Source: Flavobacteriales bacterium (GTDB taxonomy: Bacteria > Bacteroidota > Bacteroidia > Flavobacteriales_F > PHOS-HE28). Taken from it: a stretch of DNA of 64,000 bases. This document shows, piece after piece, positions 1 to 9,597 of this stretch. Under the pieces are notes generated by a model. It did not search any database. It worked only from the letters and a program-made list of their open reading frames with translations, and was not told the origin of the DNA. The stretch's first letter is position 1; each line of letters opens with the position of its first letter. The stretch covers positions 87,597 to 151,596 of the forward strand of contig JAHDVX010000003.1 of the NCBI GenBank assembly GCA_023382455.1. The letters run 5' to 3'. The position numbers were made by a program, and so were the translations under genes.

Positions 1-96
1 TGCATTCAACAGCCCCTTCCTCCCGTCATCGCGAGCGGCTGTGCATTCAACAGCCCCTTCCTCCCGTCATCGCGAGCGGCTGTGCATTCAACAGCC
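1..96. repeat. 41-bp tandem repeat, at least 2.3 copies, cut by the window edge
   Basis: Two identical 41-bp units occupy 1-41 and 42-82, and a third copy breaks off after 14 bases (83-96). The unit contains CCCGTCATCGCGAGCGGCTG. Where the third copy breaks off, the text continues GCCGCGAAGCGATC, so AGCGGCTGT (about 77-85) and ACAGCCGC can pair across a 7-nt loop. This resembles the palindromic intergenic repeats with a CGTCAT(C/T)GCGAGCG core seen in many Bacteroidota genomes (from memory). The array may extend left of the window. Confidence 0.85.
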
Positions 97-114
97 GCGA
101 AGCGATCTTTGATT

Positions 115-207
115 GGAGGGTACCTCGAAGGACCTCGTTCCGGCGTCATCGATGCACCGACCCTGCGGGCGCGTGGCTCTCATTCGCGGTTCTTCGAAGC
201 ACCCTTG
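115..207 (-). repeat. Dispersed inverted-repeat element E, short internal-deletion copy (E1)
   Basis: The ends, 115-137 and 185-207, are imperfect inverted repeats with the core (G)GTRCYTCGAAGAACCKCG. Read on the minus strand, the 93-bp body matches the copy at 44607-44827: the left end plus CGAAT continues directly into GAGAGCCACGCGCCCGCAGG. About 120 internal bases of the longer copy are therefore missing. No gene lies inside; the small open frame here (82-276) is a by-product of the repeat. Confidence 0.8.
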
Positions 208-280
208 AGCCCGACTTGGGAACGATGGATCCGGCATCATTGCATTGGACGATCATCCAGGATTCGCTTGGCATGAATGG

Positions 281-360
281 GCAAGGGTGCGAGGGTCCGA
301 GGGTGCGAGGGCCGCTCCTCTCACACCCTTGATCCGTCCGTTTCTTTCATGTCGCCTCCG
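281..360 (-). repeat. Dispersed leader-plus-octamer repeat F, short copy (F1)
   Basis: On the minus strand a conserved leader, GAGGCGACATGAAAGAAACG then GACGGATCAAGGGTGTGAG, is followed by about four 8-bp units of the CCCTCGCA type. The same leader plus a longer octamer array occurs on the plus strand at 54250-54402. The leader contains a nine-codon frame (MKETDGSRV) that reads identically in both copies. Confidence 0.75.
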
Positions 361-416
361 TGATGCCCGGAACCCAATGCCGCTCCTTGCGTTGATGGGC
401 CTCCACCAAAATACGC

Positions 417-1400
417 ATGCCTGCATACCGCTACTCCCGCTTGGCCCTGATCCTCTCCTGCCTCCTCTTCCTCGGCTTTGCCCGCGGGGCCCGTTCGCAG
501 GCTGTGATCCCTTCCTCCGATGGCTACCAGGTGCACATCGACATCCACGGGTTGGAACTGGTACCGCTGACCGTCCCCTGCACCTGGGGCTACACGTACC
601 AAGTGCGGGTGTACTATACGGTCACTTTCACGGGCAGCCATCCCCCGGCCAACATGTACACCCTGCAAGGCACGGTGGGCTGCGGCGGCAGCACATCCTT
701 CTTCGACCTGCCCAACGGGCCGGCCAGCGGCTCGGTGCTCAGCGCCACCGCCTGGCGCGGCGTAGCCGATTGCGCCACGGCCACTGCCCACTCCATCGGC
801 TGCAACACCGTGATGGTCCAGATCGAAGGACCCGGCATCAGCGACCGCACCATCACCGTGGACGGCTCCACCCTTCCGATCACCTTGGTGAGCTTCCTGG
901 CGGAGCCTGCGGGAACAGGTATCCTGTTGGAATGGACCACCGCCAGCGAGAAGGACAACGCCCACTTCACCGTGGAGCGCTCCGCCGACGCCATCACCTT
1001 CGGGCCGGTGCTGCAGCTGCCCGGGGCGGGCAACAGCCAAGCCCTGCTGCACTACTCGGCCATGGACCCCGACCCGATGCCCGGCACCTCCTACTACCGC
1101 CTGCGGCAAACCGACTTCAACGGCACAACAACGGTATCCGACATGGTGGCGGTGATCGCCGGGGATGAACGGGTGTTCACCGTGCAGCCCAACCCGGCTT
1201 CCTCCTCCTCCGTCCGGCTGCCCTCGGCCCGGCCCGGACGGGAGCTGGAGGTGCGCACCATGCAGGGACACCTGGTGGCGCACATGCCCATCACCGGCAC
1301 AGACCTGCTGCTGCCCCAGTTGCCGTCCGGCGCCTACATGCTCGTGGAGCTGGACCCGCGCACGGGCCGAACCCGGCATTGCCGCTGGGTGAGGGAATAG
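417..1400 (+). CDS. Secreted protein with T9SS type A-like C-terminal sorting region
   Basis: 327 residues. The N-terminus has a signal peptide (hydrophobic residues about 8-26, cleavage near ARS-QA). The middle (about 27-155) is Gly/Ser/Thr-rich and contains two Cys pairs; I recognise no enzyme family. From about residue 158 comes the block typical of Bacteroidota T9SS cargos: LPITLVSF, EWTTASEKDNAHFTVERS, GAGNSQ, SYYRLRQTDFNG. The final ~80 residues look like a beta-sandwich type A sorting domain (VQPNPASSS, GAYMLVEL). The same block recurs at the end of the next gene, so the two are related cargos. Likely exported to the surface; function unknown. Confidence 0.82.
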   Translation: MPAYRYSRLALILSCLLFLGFARGARSQAVIPSSDGYQVHIDIHGLELVPLTVPCTWGYTYQVRVYYTVTFTGSHPPANMYTLQGTVGCGGSTSFFDLPNGPASGSVLSATAWRGVADCATATAHSIGCNTVMVQIEGPGISDRTITVDGSTLPITLVSFLAEPAGTGILLEWTTASEKDNAHFTVERSADAITFGPVLQLPGAGNSQALLHYSAMDPDPMPGTSYYRLRQTDFNGTTTVSDMVAVIAGDERVFTVQPNPASSSSVRLPSARPGRELEVRTMQGHLVAHMPITGTDLLLPQLPSGAYMLVELDPRTGRTRHCRWVRE

Positions 1401-1508
1401 CCGCCTTCCGGCAGGTATTCAACCGGTGCTGAAAACTTCATGTACCGGTAGCAACCCCGTAGCACAGGAGGAGCGGGAAATTGCGATATTTGCATGAGAT
1501 AAAAGCCC

Positions 1509-4500
1509 ATGCCGCCGCTCCTGCCGCACCCGTTGGTCGTGCGTTTATTCCAAGCCATCAAGGTACTGGGCCTCTGCGCCGCCATGGGCCTGGGGCTGAT
1601 GGTTCGGGCGCAGGCTACGGACTTGATCATCTCAGAGTATGTGGAAGGCAGTGCCTCCAACAAGTATATAGAACTGTACAACGGCACAACGGCAGCAATT
1701 GACCTTTCGGACTATCAGCTTAGGAATTATTCGAATGGCAGCACCACCCCGAGTTCAGTAACACTTTCGGGATCCTTGGCAGCCGGAAGCACGATCGTGT
1801 ACCAGAATAGTGCGGAGACAGCTTATGGAGGAGCCGGGACCAACCTCTCCATCATCACCTTCAACGGCAACGACGCCATCGCCTTGTACAAGGTTTCCAC
1901 CAGCAGCTTCGTGGACATCTTCGGGAATATCGGATGCGACCCGGGTTCGAATTGGAGTTCCGGAAGTTTAAGCACAGAGAACAAAACCTTGGTGCGGAAT
2001 GCGAACATCTGCAATGGCATTAGCGTGGACCCCGGAAACCCTCCGTGCTCCTTCCCCACCCTGGCTTCCGAGTGGACGCAGTATAGCGAGGATGATGTAA
2101 GCCACTTAGGCAGCCACACCATGACCTGCGGCCCCACGGTGAACTTCAGTGCGGCCACCAGTGCGGCGTTGGAGAATGCGGTCACGGCCACCATCAACCT
2201 CACCATCAGCCCGGCCACTACGGCCGCGGAGACCTTCACGGTGACCATCGGCGCGGGCACCGCCACCTACGGCACGGACTACTCCACCACCCCGGCCGGC
2301 CCCTCCACCTTCGTGGTGAACGTGCCCTTGGGCGCCACCAGCGCCAGCTTTACGGTGACCCTGATCAACGACGCGATCACCGAGGGTGACGAGACGGTTC
2401 CCTTCACCATCACGGGCAGTTCCGGCGGCTTATCCATCGGCTCCTCATCCAGCCATGTGTTCACCATCACGGACGACGACAATACGCCTACCATCGACTT
2501 CAGCACCCTGAACATCACAGTGCTGGAAACGGCCGGTGCACAAACCTTCACCTTGAGCTTCCTGCCCACCACGCATCCATCGGGCAGCCTCACCATCCAG
2601 GTGACCAACGGGCCAGGGGTGGTGTATGGAAGCGATTACACCACCACACCTGCGGGCGGCAGCGGCACCTTCGTCGTGAGTTTCGGTCCCAACGTGGCTT
2701 CCGTGAGCTTCACCGCCACCGTGATCAACGACGTGCTCGCGGAATCGACGGAAACGGTGACGTTCACGATCCTGAGCGTACCGGTCGGTTTCGCCATCGG
2801 CGCCAACAACACGGCCACCCTGGTGATCGGCGACAACGACAGTCCGCCTGCCGTACTGCTGCCCGGCGACCTGGCCATCGTGGGGGTGAACGCCAACGAC
2901 AATGGCTGCAGCTCCGACCGGGATTTCATCAGCTTCTTCTGCTTCAAGGAGATCACCTTCGGCACGGAGCTCATCCTTACGGACAACGGGTACGAGCGTT
3001 GCAACGCGGGACAATGGGGCAACACGGAAGGCACGGTGCGCATGGTGCGTACGGGGCCGGCCATCCCAGCGGGCCAAGTGGTGACCTTCCAAGTGAACAA
3101 CTCCGGGACCAACGTGGTCGGTATGGCACCGGATGCCGGATGGTCCTGTACATCCATCGGGATCACCGGTACCCGGATCGCCTTGAACAATGGCGGGGAG
3201 CAGATCTTCTTCATGCAAGGGGGCACGTGGAACCCGGGCACTAGCAACGCGCACAACGCCACCTATACGGGCGGCAGCGTGCTGTACGCCTTCAGCACCA
3301 ACCCCAGCCCGCCCTGGACCGCCCACTGCAGCACCGACCCGAACCAGCGGAGCAACCTGCCGCCCGGCGTGGAATGCTTCAGCATGGCGCCCACCTCGGC
3401 CACGGACTTCAGCAAGTACATCGGGCCCACCACCTCGGCCACCCAACGCGATTGGATCATCCGGATCGACAACACCGCGAACTGGAGCAGCTACCCCGAC
3501 TGCAACCAATACTGGAGCAACGGCTACAACTGGTCCACCGCCCCCATCCTGCCGATCACGCCCGGCACCATGACGCATGGGCTCTGGCGGGGGGCCATCA
3601 ACGGGGATTGGTTCGAGTGCAAGAACTGGGACGATGCGCGCATACCCGATGCGGCCACCAACGTGGTGGTCAATGCCACCGCCAACCTGAACTGCATCGT
3701 GGGCCTGTCCACCGGCCTCAACCCGGGCGGTACCGGGGTGTGCGCCACATTCTCACAAGTGGGCGGCACGGGCACCAAGCACATGATCGTGGATGTCAAC
3801 AGCACCCTCAACGTGGGCGGACTGTTCCGGATCGACAACACCGGCAGTGCCAGCACGCTTTACTCCACCGTTTCCACCAACGCCACGCTGAACGCCGGAA
3901 GTGTGGAGATCAGGGGTTACGATGCCACGGTACGGTCCATTTTGCGTGCGCAGTCGATCGGCGGTGTGATCGATGTGGGCGGGCATCTCACCATCGACCA
4001 GGGCGGCAGCCTGGTCCTGGGCCTGAATCCCACCAGTTACGGGACATGCTACCTCGGCGGCAACTTCATCAACACCCAGGGCGAAGCGAACTTCGATGAC
4101 AATTACGGCCGGGTGGTGATGGACGGGACCGGGGACCAGTACATCCAGAACAGCAATCCGGGCGAGTTCTTCTACGATCTGGAATTGAACAAGCCCGGCG
4201 GCGACGTGTACCTCACGGCCCCCATCGCCATCCGCCACCAGTTGGACCTGACGCAAGGGCGCATCTTCTCAACGCCCACGGACCTGGTGACGCTCAACTC
4301 CGGCGCCACCGCCATCAATGCCAGCGACGCCAGCTTCGTGCATGGGCCCTTGGCCCGGGTGGGCAACACGCCGTTCACCTTCCCCGTGGGCAAGGGCACC
4401 AGCTACCGGCCCTGCGGGCTGCTGGACTACACCGCCAGCAGCACCTTCACGGCCGAGTACTTCCCCGTGAACCCCGAGACGGCCATCGGTCCCTTGGTGC

Positions 4501-5309
4501 TGCCCACCACGCTGCACCACATCAGCCATTGCGAGTATTGGACCATCGACCGCAATGCGGGCGGCAACGCGCGCGTGCAGCTCAGCTGGGACACGCCGGA
4601 AAGCTGCGGGGTGACCAACGGTGCGCTCTTCGAGTTGCGCGTGGCCCGCTGGAACGGCAGCAACTGGGACGACCGTGGCAACGGCGGATACACCGGGACC
4701 TTCACCGCCGGCACCATCGTCTCGGCCGCGGTGGAAACCGCCTTCAGCCCATGGACGCTGGCCTCGGTCACGGCCAACAACCCGCTGCCCATCGAGCTGC
4801 TCTCCTTCACGGCCACGCCCAACGGCAGCCAGGTGGACCTGCGCTGGAGCACGGCCTCGGAGCAGGACAACGCCTTCTTCACCGTGGAGCGCGGCACCGA
4901 CGGCAACACCTTTGATGCGCTGTGGCAGGTGCCCGGCGCAGGCAACAGCCAAACGGTGCAGGAGTATGCCGACCGCGATGCCTCCCCCCTGCCCGGGCTG
5001 AGCTATTACCGCCTGCGCCAAACCGACTTCGACGGTACCACCACCGTGAGCCCGGCCGTACCCGTGCTCTTCCGCGACCCGCAAGGCCACCTCACCGTGG
5101 TGTACGGCACGGACGGCACTTTCGTGCAGCACGACTTCGCGGCGGGCAGCACCATGGAGGTGCTGGATGCCACCGGCCGCATGGCGGGCCCGGCGGTCAG
5201 CGTGGAGCCAGGCGCCATGCGCATCCCCGCCGACCACCTGGTGCACGGGGCGTACCTGGTACGCATCACGGACGGCACGCGCAGCGAGGCCGTGCGCTTC
5301 GTACACTGA
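1509..5309 (+). CDS. Large secreted lamin-tail / Calx-beta T9SS cargo protein
   Basis: 1266 residues. Order seen: signal peptide (about 1-36), a lamin-tail-like domain (about 37-155, starting TDLIISEYVEGSASNKYIEL), two Calx-beta-like repeats (about 208-320 and 325-445, each with an INDxxxExxETVxFTI signature and a DDD/DND end), a further repeat-like region (447-690), a beta-rich section starting GLWRGAINGDWFECKNW, and from about 1095 the cargo block LPIELLSFTATPNGSQVDL...YYRLRQTDFDG with a type A-like sorting tail. Calx-beta and lamin-tail domains usually give modular, Ca-binding, adhesive extracellular proteins. The ATG at 1509 gives a somewhat long signal region; the in-frame ATG at 1584 is an alternative. 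Probably an outer-membrane-attached adhesin or matrix protein. Confidence 0.85.
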   Translation: MPPLLPHPLVVRLFQAIKVLGLCAAMGLGLMVRAQATDLIISEYVEGSASNKYIELYNGTTAAIDLSDYQLRNYSNGSTTPSSVTLSGSLAAGSTIVYQNSAETAYGGAGTNLSIITFNGNDAIALYKVSTSSFVDIFGNIGCDPGSNWSSGSLSTENKTLVRNANICNGISVDPGNPPCSFPTLASEWTQYSEDDVSHLGSHTMTCGPTVNFSAATSAALENAVTATINLTISPATTAAETFTVTIGAGTATYGTDYSTTPAGPSTFVVNVPLGATSASFTVTLINDAITEGDETVPFTITGSSGGLSIGSSSSHVFTITDDDNTPTIDFSTLNITVLETAGAQTFTLSFLPTTHPSGSLTIQVTNGPGVVYGSDYTTTPAGGSGTFVVSFGPNVASVSFTATVINDVLAESTETVTFTILSVPVGFAIGANNTATLVIGDNDSPPAVLLPGDLAIVGVNANDNGCSSDRDFISFFCFKEITFGTELILTDNGYERCNAGQWGNTEGTVRMVRTGPAIPAGQVVTFQVNNSGTNVVGMAPDAGWSCTSIGITGTRIALNNGGEQIFFMQGGTWNPGTSNAHNATYTGGSVLYAFSTNPSPPWTAHCSTDPNQRSNLPPGVECFSMAPTSATDFSKYIGPTTSATQRDWIIRIDNTANWSSYPDCNQYWSNGYNWSTAPILPITPGTMTHGLWRGAINGDWFECKNWDDARIPDAATNVVVNATANLNCIVGLSTGLNPGGTGVCATFSQVGGTGTKHMIVDVNSTLNVGGLFRIDNTGSASTLYSTVSTNATLNAGSVEIRGYDATVRSILRAQSIGGVIDVGGHLTIDQGGSLVLGLNPTSYGTCYLGGNFINTQGEANFDDNYGRVVMDGTGDQYIQNSNPGEFFYDLELNKPGGDVYLTAPIAIRHQLDLTQGRIFSTPTDLVTLNSGATAINASDASFVHGPLARVGNTPFTFPVGKGTSYRPCGLLDYTASSTFTAEYFPVNPETAIGPLVLPTTLHHISHCEYWTIDRNAGGNARVQLSWDTPESCGVTNGALFELRVARWNGSNWDDRGNGGYTGTFTAGTIVSAAVETAFSPWTLASVTANNPLPIELLSFTATPNGSQVDLRWSTASEQDNAFFTVERGTDGNTFDALWQVPGAGNSQTVQEYADRDASPLPGLSYYRLRQTDFDGTTTVSPAVPVLFRDPQGHLTVVYGTDGTFVQHDFAAGSTMEVLDATGRMAGPAVSVEPGAMRIPADHLVHGAYLVRITDGTRSEAVRFVH

Positions 5310-5325
5310 CCGGCCCGGGGCGGTA

Positions 5326-6129
5326 TCAGCGTGCCTCGCGAAGCACCAGCAACGGCACCGCGGTGTGCAGGGCCATGCGCTTGGCGTGGCTGCCCTTGAG
5401 CAGGCGTTCGATGATGCCGCGGTTGCGCCGCACCACCGCCACCAGCTGAGCCCCCTGCTTCATGGCCAGGTCGTCCAAGGCCTCTTCCACCTTGCTGCCG
5501 GTGAGCAAGGTGAAGTCGTGGGGCACGTCCGTGAGCAGGGTCTTCATCAGTGCCTTGCGGTCGCTGTAGCGGTCATCGGTGCCCTCGGGCCGCACATGCA
5601 CCACTTCCACGTGCGCCTTGGTGCGCTTGGCGATCTGCACCAGGGGCCTCACCATGTCGGCATCCATGCCCTCGCCGTCATCGGCCAGCAGGATGCGCTG
5701 CACGGGCCCCGGGATCCATTGGGCGGGCACGGCGATCACCGGCACCCGTGCACCGGTGATGGCCAGCGCGGTGTTGTGCCCCACCGTTCCGTAGTTGCCC
5801 TCGCCCTGGGTGCCCATCACCACCAGATCGGCGCGGCCCGCCTCGTGCAGCTCGCCGATGGCGTTGTCCAGCGGCTCGAAGCTGCTGCGCAGCGCGAGGT
5901 GCATGGTGCCCCCCAGTTTGCGGATGCGGCGCTCCATGCGGCGCAGGCCGTTGCGCGAGGCTTGCTCGGTGTCCACGTTCAGGGACATGAGGAAGTTGCG
6001 GTAGGCAGGTTTGAGGAAGACGTTGAGCAGCGTGTAGCGCACATCCTTGGTACCGAAGAGGTCCAAGGCGAAGACCGCCGCGTTGTACGAAGTGCCGCTG
6101 AAGTCCGTAGGCAGAAGGATGTTCTTCAT
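5326..6129 (-). CDS. Universal stress protein, tandem UspA domains
   Basis: 267 residues, cytosolic. It starts MKNILLPTDFSGTSYNAAVFA, the usual Usp beta1-alpha1. The first domain ends with VVMGTQGEGNYGTVGHNT, a version of the G2xG9xG(S/T) nucleotide-binding signature. The second half (about 145-267) repeats the fold but lacks a clear copy of the motif (VVRRNRGIIERLLKGSHAKR). Tandem Usp proteins of about 270-280 residues are common in Bacteroidota and are linked to stress or stasis. It runs opposite to the T9SS cargo upstream and in the same direction as bshC, whose stop lies about 55 nt before this start. No specific function can be given. Confidence 0.88.
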   Translation of the reverse strand: MKNILLPTDFSGTSYNAAVFALDLFGTKDVRYTLLNVFLKPAYRNFLMSLNVDTEQASRNGLRRMERRIRKLGGTMHLALRSSFEPLDNAIGELHEAGRADLVVMGTQGEGNYGTVGHNTALAITGARVPVIAVPAQWIPGPVQRILLADDGEGMDADMVRPLVQIAKRTKAHVEVVHVRPEGTDDRYSDRKALMKTLLTDVPHDFTLLTGSKVEEALDDLAMKQGAQLVAVVRRNRGIIERLLKGSHAKRMALHTAVPLLVLREAR

Positions 6130-6183
6130 TTGGTGGAATTGGATAAAGCTCGCAAGGAATACCGGCCCCGGAAACGACGAATG

Positions 6184-7776
6184 TCAGTTTGCGGGCAGCA
6201 GCGGAAGCACGGTGAAGTTAGGGTCCAGCGGATCGAGCGCCGCCAGCAAGCGATCGAAAAAAGCCGGCCCTTCGCGGGCGTACCACGGCATAAAGTTGGC
6301 GCGGCGTTCCTGAAGGCCTCCGCCGGGGAAGAAGGCGGCATGCACGCGGTGCAACTGCTGGAGCGGGGCCTGCTCGCGGCGCTTGGCGGCCCGCAGCAGC
6401 TTCCGCTCCATGCTCTCCAGGCCGCGCATGGCCCGCACGGCGATGGCCTCGGCCGCGCCCTTCAGGGTGGCATCGGCGGAGGCGGCGCGTTGCTGCAACC
6501 GGTGATAGAAGGCCCGTGCCGCCTCCTTCTCCTCCTCCATGCCCGTCGGGAACGGCGCACGGGCGAGGGCCACGCGCGCCTGTAGTCCGGCCAGGGGCGT
6601 AAAAAGGTCCTGGGCCGTGAGCCCCAGTTCCCGCAGGCGTGCGGCATCCTTGTCCGAAAGGAAGGCCGCCGAGGTGCGCAGCATCAACACGGGCATGGGC
6701 AGCTGCACGGCCTGGAACAGCCACTTGAGCTGCATCCAGTAGGCGAGCTCCCCCCCGCCGCCCACATAGGCGACGTTGGGCAGGATGGTCTCCTGGTACA
6801 AGGGGCGCATCAGCACGTTGGGCGAGAAATCCTCCGGGTGACGGTCCAGTTCGGCCAGCAGTTCATCCAGGCTGAAGGAGGGACCGCCGTCCAGCACCTG
6901 GAAGCGGTCGCCGTGCAGCCCGATGCGGCTGCGGTGGCCGGGGCGCAAGTGGAAGAGGTTGATGTCCCGCGCGAAGGCCTGGCTGCGCCAGTGGCCGTCG
7001 AGCTTTTCATTGGCGTAGCGCACGCAGCGCACGGCCACCTGATTGAGCAATTCCTCCCGCATCACGGGCGCGAAGAGTCGCTTGAGGCCGGGGTTGTCGG
7101 CATCGAGCACCAGCACGCCGAAGCGGCCGAACAAGGCGTCCACGAACAGGCGCGTGGCCTGGGCCAGGGTGTGCTCCGGGCGGTAACATCGCTGCAGCAG
7201 GGCCCGCAGCTCGTCGGCATGGGTACCGGGCCCCAGCAGGGCACCCGCCTCCTGCACCACGGGCCCGATGCCCTCCAGGGGCAACCGGCCCACGGGTCCT
7301 TCGGCCTGGCCGGGCCATTGCACCTTGGTGTCGTTGATCCAGGCGTGGTCGACCTCGGCGCGGTCGTGGTCCTCGGTCGCCATCCAGAACACGGGCACCA
7401 CGGGGCGGTCCGCACGGGAAAGCTCCCCGGCCAGCCGCACCACGTTCAGGATCTTGAACGGCACATACAGCGGCCCGGTGAAGAGGCAAAGCTGGTGGCC
7501 GGTAGTGACGGTGAGCGCCTTCGGGTGTCGCAGGCGGTCCAGGCTTTGGCGCACCTGCGGCTGCACCGGCATTCCTGCGTACTGGCGCTCCAGCACGTCG
7601 CACAGCAGGGTGCGTGCGGCGGGATCGAAGGTGCGTGCATCCGCCGCGGCCCGCAGCCCTTCCCGGTCGGGGCTCCACCGGTAGAATTCGCGCAGCTCCG
7701 GCGCCGAACGGAGGTAATCCACCACCAGTGGACTGAACCGGCCCGTGTCGGCGTACGGAAGGACGGTGCGCTGCAT
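6184..7776 (-). CDS. bshC: Bacillithiol biosynthesis cysteine-adding enzyme BshC
   Basis: 530 residues from the ATG at 7776. BshC adds cysteine to GlcN-malate in the last step of bacillithiol synthesis. Recognised by the N-terminus (LPYADTGRFSPLVVDYL), the nucleotide-binding-like block TVTTGHQLCLFTGPLYVPFK and PVFWMATEDHD, plus a long helical C-terminal arm (about 390-490). An in-frame start at 7824 would add 16 residues of low-complexity sequence; 7776 is preferred because homologues begin at this point and a promoter box (TACCTTCG, 7782-7789) sits 5 nt before it. Partner gene bshA is at 56157-57305; no bshB was recognised in the window. Confidence 0.93.
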   Translation of the reverse strand: MQRTVLPYADTGRFSPLVVDYLRSAPELREFYRWSPDREGLRAAADARTFDPAARTLLCDVLERQYAGMPVQPQVRQSLDRLRHPKALTVTTGHQLCLFTGPLYVPFKILNVVRLAGELSRADRPVVPVFWMATEDHDRAEVDHAWINDTKVQWPGQAEGPVGRLPLEGIGPVVQEAGALLGPGTHADELRALLQRCYRPEHTLAQATRLFVDALFGRFGVLVLDADNPGLKRLFAPVMREELLNQVAVRCVRYANEKLDGHWRSQAFARDINLFHLRPGHRSRIGLHGDRFQVLDGGPSFSLDELLAELDRHPEDFSPNVLMRPLYQETILPNVAYVGGGGELAYWMQLKWLFQAVQLPMPVLMLRTSAAFLSDKDAARLRELGLTAQDLFTPLAGLQARVALARAPFPTGMEEEKEAARAFYHRLQQRAASADATLKGAAEAIAVRAMRGLESMERKLLRAAKRREQAPLQQLHRVHAAFFPGGGLQERRANFMPWYAREGPAFFDRLLAALDPLDPNFTVLPLLPAN

Positions 7777-7781
7777 GGGTG

Positions 7782-7789
7782 CGAAGGTA
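7782..7789 (-). promoter_or_regulatory. Promoter -7 box of bshC (TACCTTCG)
   Basis: Reads TACCTTCG on the minus strand and is followed by 5 nt and the bshC ATG. It fits the Bacteroidota -7 element TAnnTTTG with C for T at the seventh position. This spacing predicts transcription starting at or next to the start codon. No convincing -33 TTTG was found. Confidence 0.55.
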
Positions 7790-7944
7790 CGGGGAGGGGA
7801 ACGGGGGAACGGATGATCAGACAATCAGATGATCAGATGGAGGGGTGATAGGTGGGGTGCTGGCGAGGAGGATCGATCAGCGTGATTGGCTGGCGCCACC
7901 TGCGAAGTGTTTACTTTCCCCATCGAAATCCAAATCCGGATCCG

Positions 7945-9528
7945 ATGCCGATACGCATGACCCCCGACGAAGGCCAGGAGCAACAAGGCTTCAACCCCAC
8001 GCCCGGAAGGCGCGGCGGCGGTGGCGGTGGCGGGCTGGCCAGCCTGTTGCCGATGCTGATCGGATTCCTGGTGCGCAAGCCCAAGCTGCTGTTGGTGGCC
8101 GCGGTGCTCTTCGGCCTGTACTACTTCTTCGGCAAGGGTTGCTCGGGAGGCACGGAAAGCGGCGGGCTGACCAACGTGGTGAGCCAGCTGCTGACCTCGC
8201 GGGGCGCCGACCTGGACCCGGCGATGTACGACAAGGCCGAGGTATATGAGCCGCTGGCGGACAACGTGAAGAACCCGCTGCCCGAGCGGGTGAGCCTGGA
8301 GCAGTTCGCACCGCGCCGCCTGAACCAGGGGCAGCAAGGCAGCTGCGTGGCATGGGCCAGCGCCTACGCGGCACGCACCATCGTGCAGGCGCAGGCCACC
8401 CGGCAGGAGCCCAACAGCACCGCATTCAGCCCGAGCTTCCTGTACAACCAGATCAAGCTGGGCAACGACTGCCAAGGGGCCTACATCCTGAACGCCATGG
8501 AGAACATGAAGGCCGGCGGCGTGCTGCCCCTGAGCAAGTTCGGCTACACCGATGAGAGCTGCCAGAAGCTGCCCGGTGCCAGCGAAAAGGAGGCGGCCCA
8601 GCAGTACCGGATCAAGGGCTTCCAGCGGTTGAGCTACAGCGGCGACGACCAGCGCACGGACATGCTGGCCATCAAGCAGCAGCTGGCGCAAGGCTCACCG
8701 GTGGTGATCGGCATGATGGTGGGCGGCAGCTTCATGCAGGGCATGGAAGGCCAGGAGACCTGGATCCCCTCGCAGAACGACTACCGCATGCCCGGCTTCG
8801 GTGGCCACGCCATGTGCGCCATCGGCTATGACGACTACAAGGAGGGCGGGGCCTTCCAGATCATGAACAGCTGGGGGCCGGAATGGGGCCGGAACGGCAT
8901 CGCCTGGGTGCGCTACCCGGACTTTGACTACTTCGTGAAGGAAGCCTATGCTGTGTACCCCCAAGGGGAAGGCGTGGACGTGAAACCCAGTGAATTCGAC
9001 ATCCGCTTCGGCCTCTTGCCCGTGGATGCCAAAGGGCAACCATTGGACGGCCTCATTGCGCTGCGGCATGAACAGGGACGCGTCTTCCGCACCACCCGGC
9101 CGATCCGGAAGGGCGACCGCTTCAAGATCGAGGTGACCAACAACGCGGAGTGCTACACCTACGTGTTCGGCCAGGAGACCGACGGCAGCACCTACACGCT
9201 CTTCCCCTACACGCCGAAGCACTCACCGTACTGCGGCATCACCGGCACGCGGGTGTTCCCCAAGGACCAGAGCCTGACGGCGGACGAGGTGGGCAACATG
9301 GATGTGATGGCCATCCTGGTGGCCAACCAGCCGCTGGATTACCCGAAGATCACGGAGGCCATGAATGCCAGTGCGGCCCAAGGGCTGGATGCCAAACTGG
9401 CCGCGGCCCTGGGCGATGAACTGACCGGTGCCGACACGCCCGCTTACGCAGAGGGCGAGACCTTCGGGGCCAAGGCACCGGCCACGAAAAACACGCTGGC
9501 CATCGTGCTGCAGATCGACAAGCGCTGA
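7945..9528 (+). CDS. Membrane-anchored papain-like (C1) cysteine peptidase with DUF4384-like tail
   Basis: 527 residues from the ATG at 7945. Gly-rich N-terminus, one membrane segment (about residues 45-65), then a C1-type catalytic domain. The triad is visible: Cys134 in QGSCVAWASAY, His288 in GGHAMCAIGYDD, Asn308 in MNSWGPEWG, with the oxyanion Gln in NQGQQGSC. From about residue 365 comes a DUF4384-like domain (FKIEVTNNAECYTYVF, YTLFPY) often joined to peptidase or caspase-like modules. The frame stays open back to 7852, but those extra residues look non-coding. A TACTTTCC box at 7912-7919 is a possible promoter. Probably anchored with the peptidase domain in the periplasm. The substrate is unknown. 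Confidence 0.87.
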   Translation: MPIRMTPDEGQEQQGFNPTPGRRGGGGGGGLASLLPMLIGFLVRKPKLLLVAAVLFGLYYFFGKGCSGGTESGGLTNVVSQLLTSRGADLDPAMYDKAEVYEPLADNVKNPLPERVSLEQFAPRRLNQGQQGSCVAWASAYAARTIVQAQATRQEPNSTAFSPSFLYNQIKLGNDCQGAYILNAMENMKAGGVLPLSKFGYTDESCQKLPGASEKEAAQQYRIKGFQRLSYSGDDQRTDMLAIKQQLAQGSPVVIGMMVGGSFMQGMEGQETWIPSQNDYRMPGFGGHAMCAIGYDDYKEGGAFQIMNSWGPEWGRNGIAWVRYPDFDYFVKEAYAVYPQGEGVDVKPSEFDIRFGLLPVDAKGQPLDGLIALRHEQGRVFRTTRPIRKGDRFKIEVTNNAECYTYVFGQETDGSTYTLFPYTPKHSPYCGITGTRVFPKDQSLTADEVGNMDVMAILVANQPLDYPKITEAMNASAAQGLDAKLAAALGDELTGADTPAYAEGETFGAKAPATKNTLAIVLQIDKR

Positions 9529-9597
9529 TAACCGCGGCAAGACACTCTGGCATGCCATAGGGGCTACCTTCGTTGCACCACCTAACACCACCGTCCC

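Noticed and set aside
1-96. Possible CRISPR array
   Set aside because: The 41-bp units are directly adjacent with no spacers, and no cas genes are present.
82-276. Small open frame at the left edge
   Set aside because: It is made of the tandem repeat and element E1; similar frames appear in E2 (44651-44833) and E3 (58699-58887) simply because the repeat recurs.
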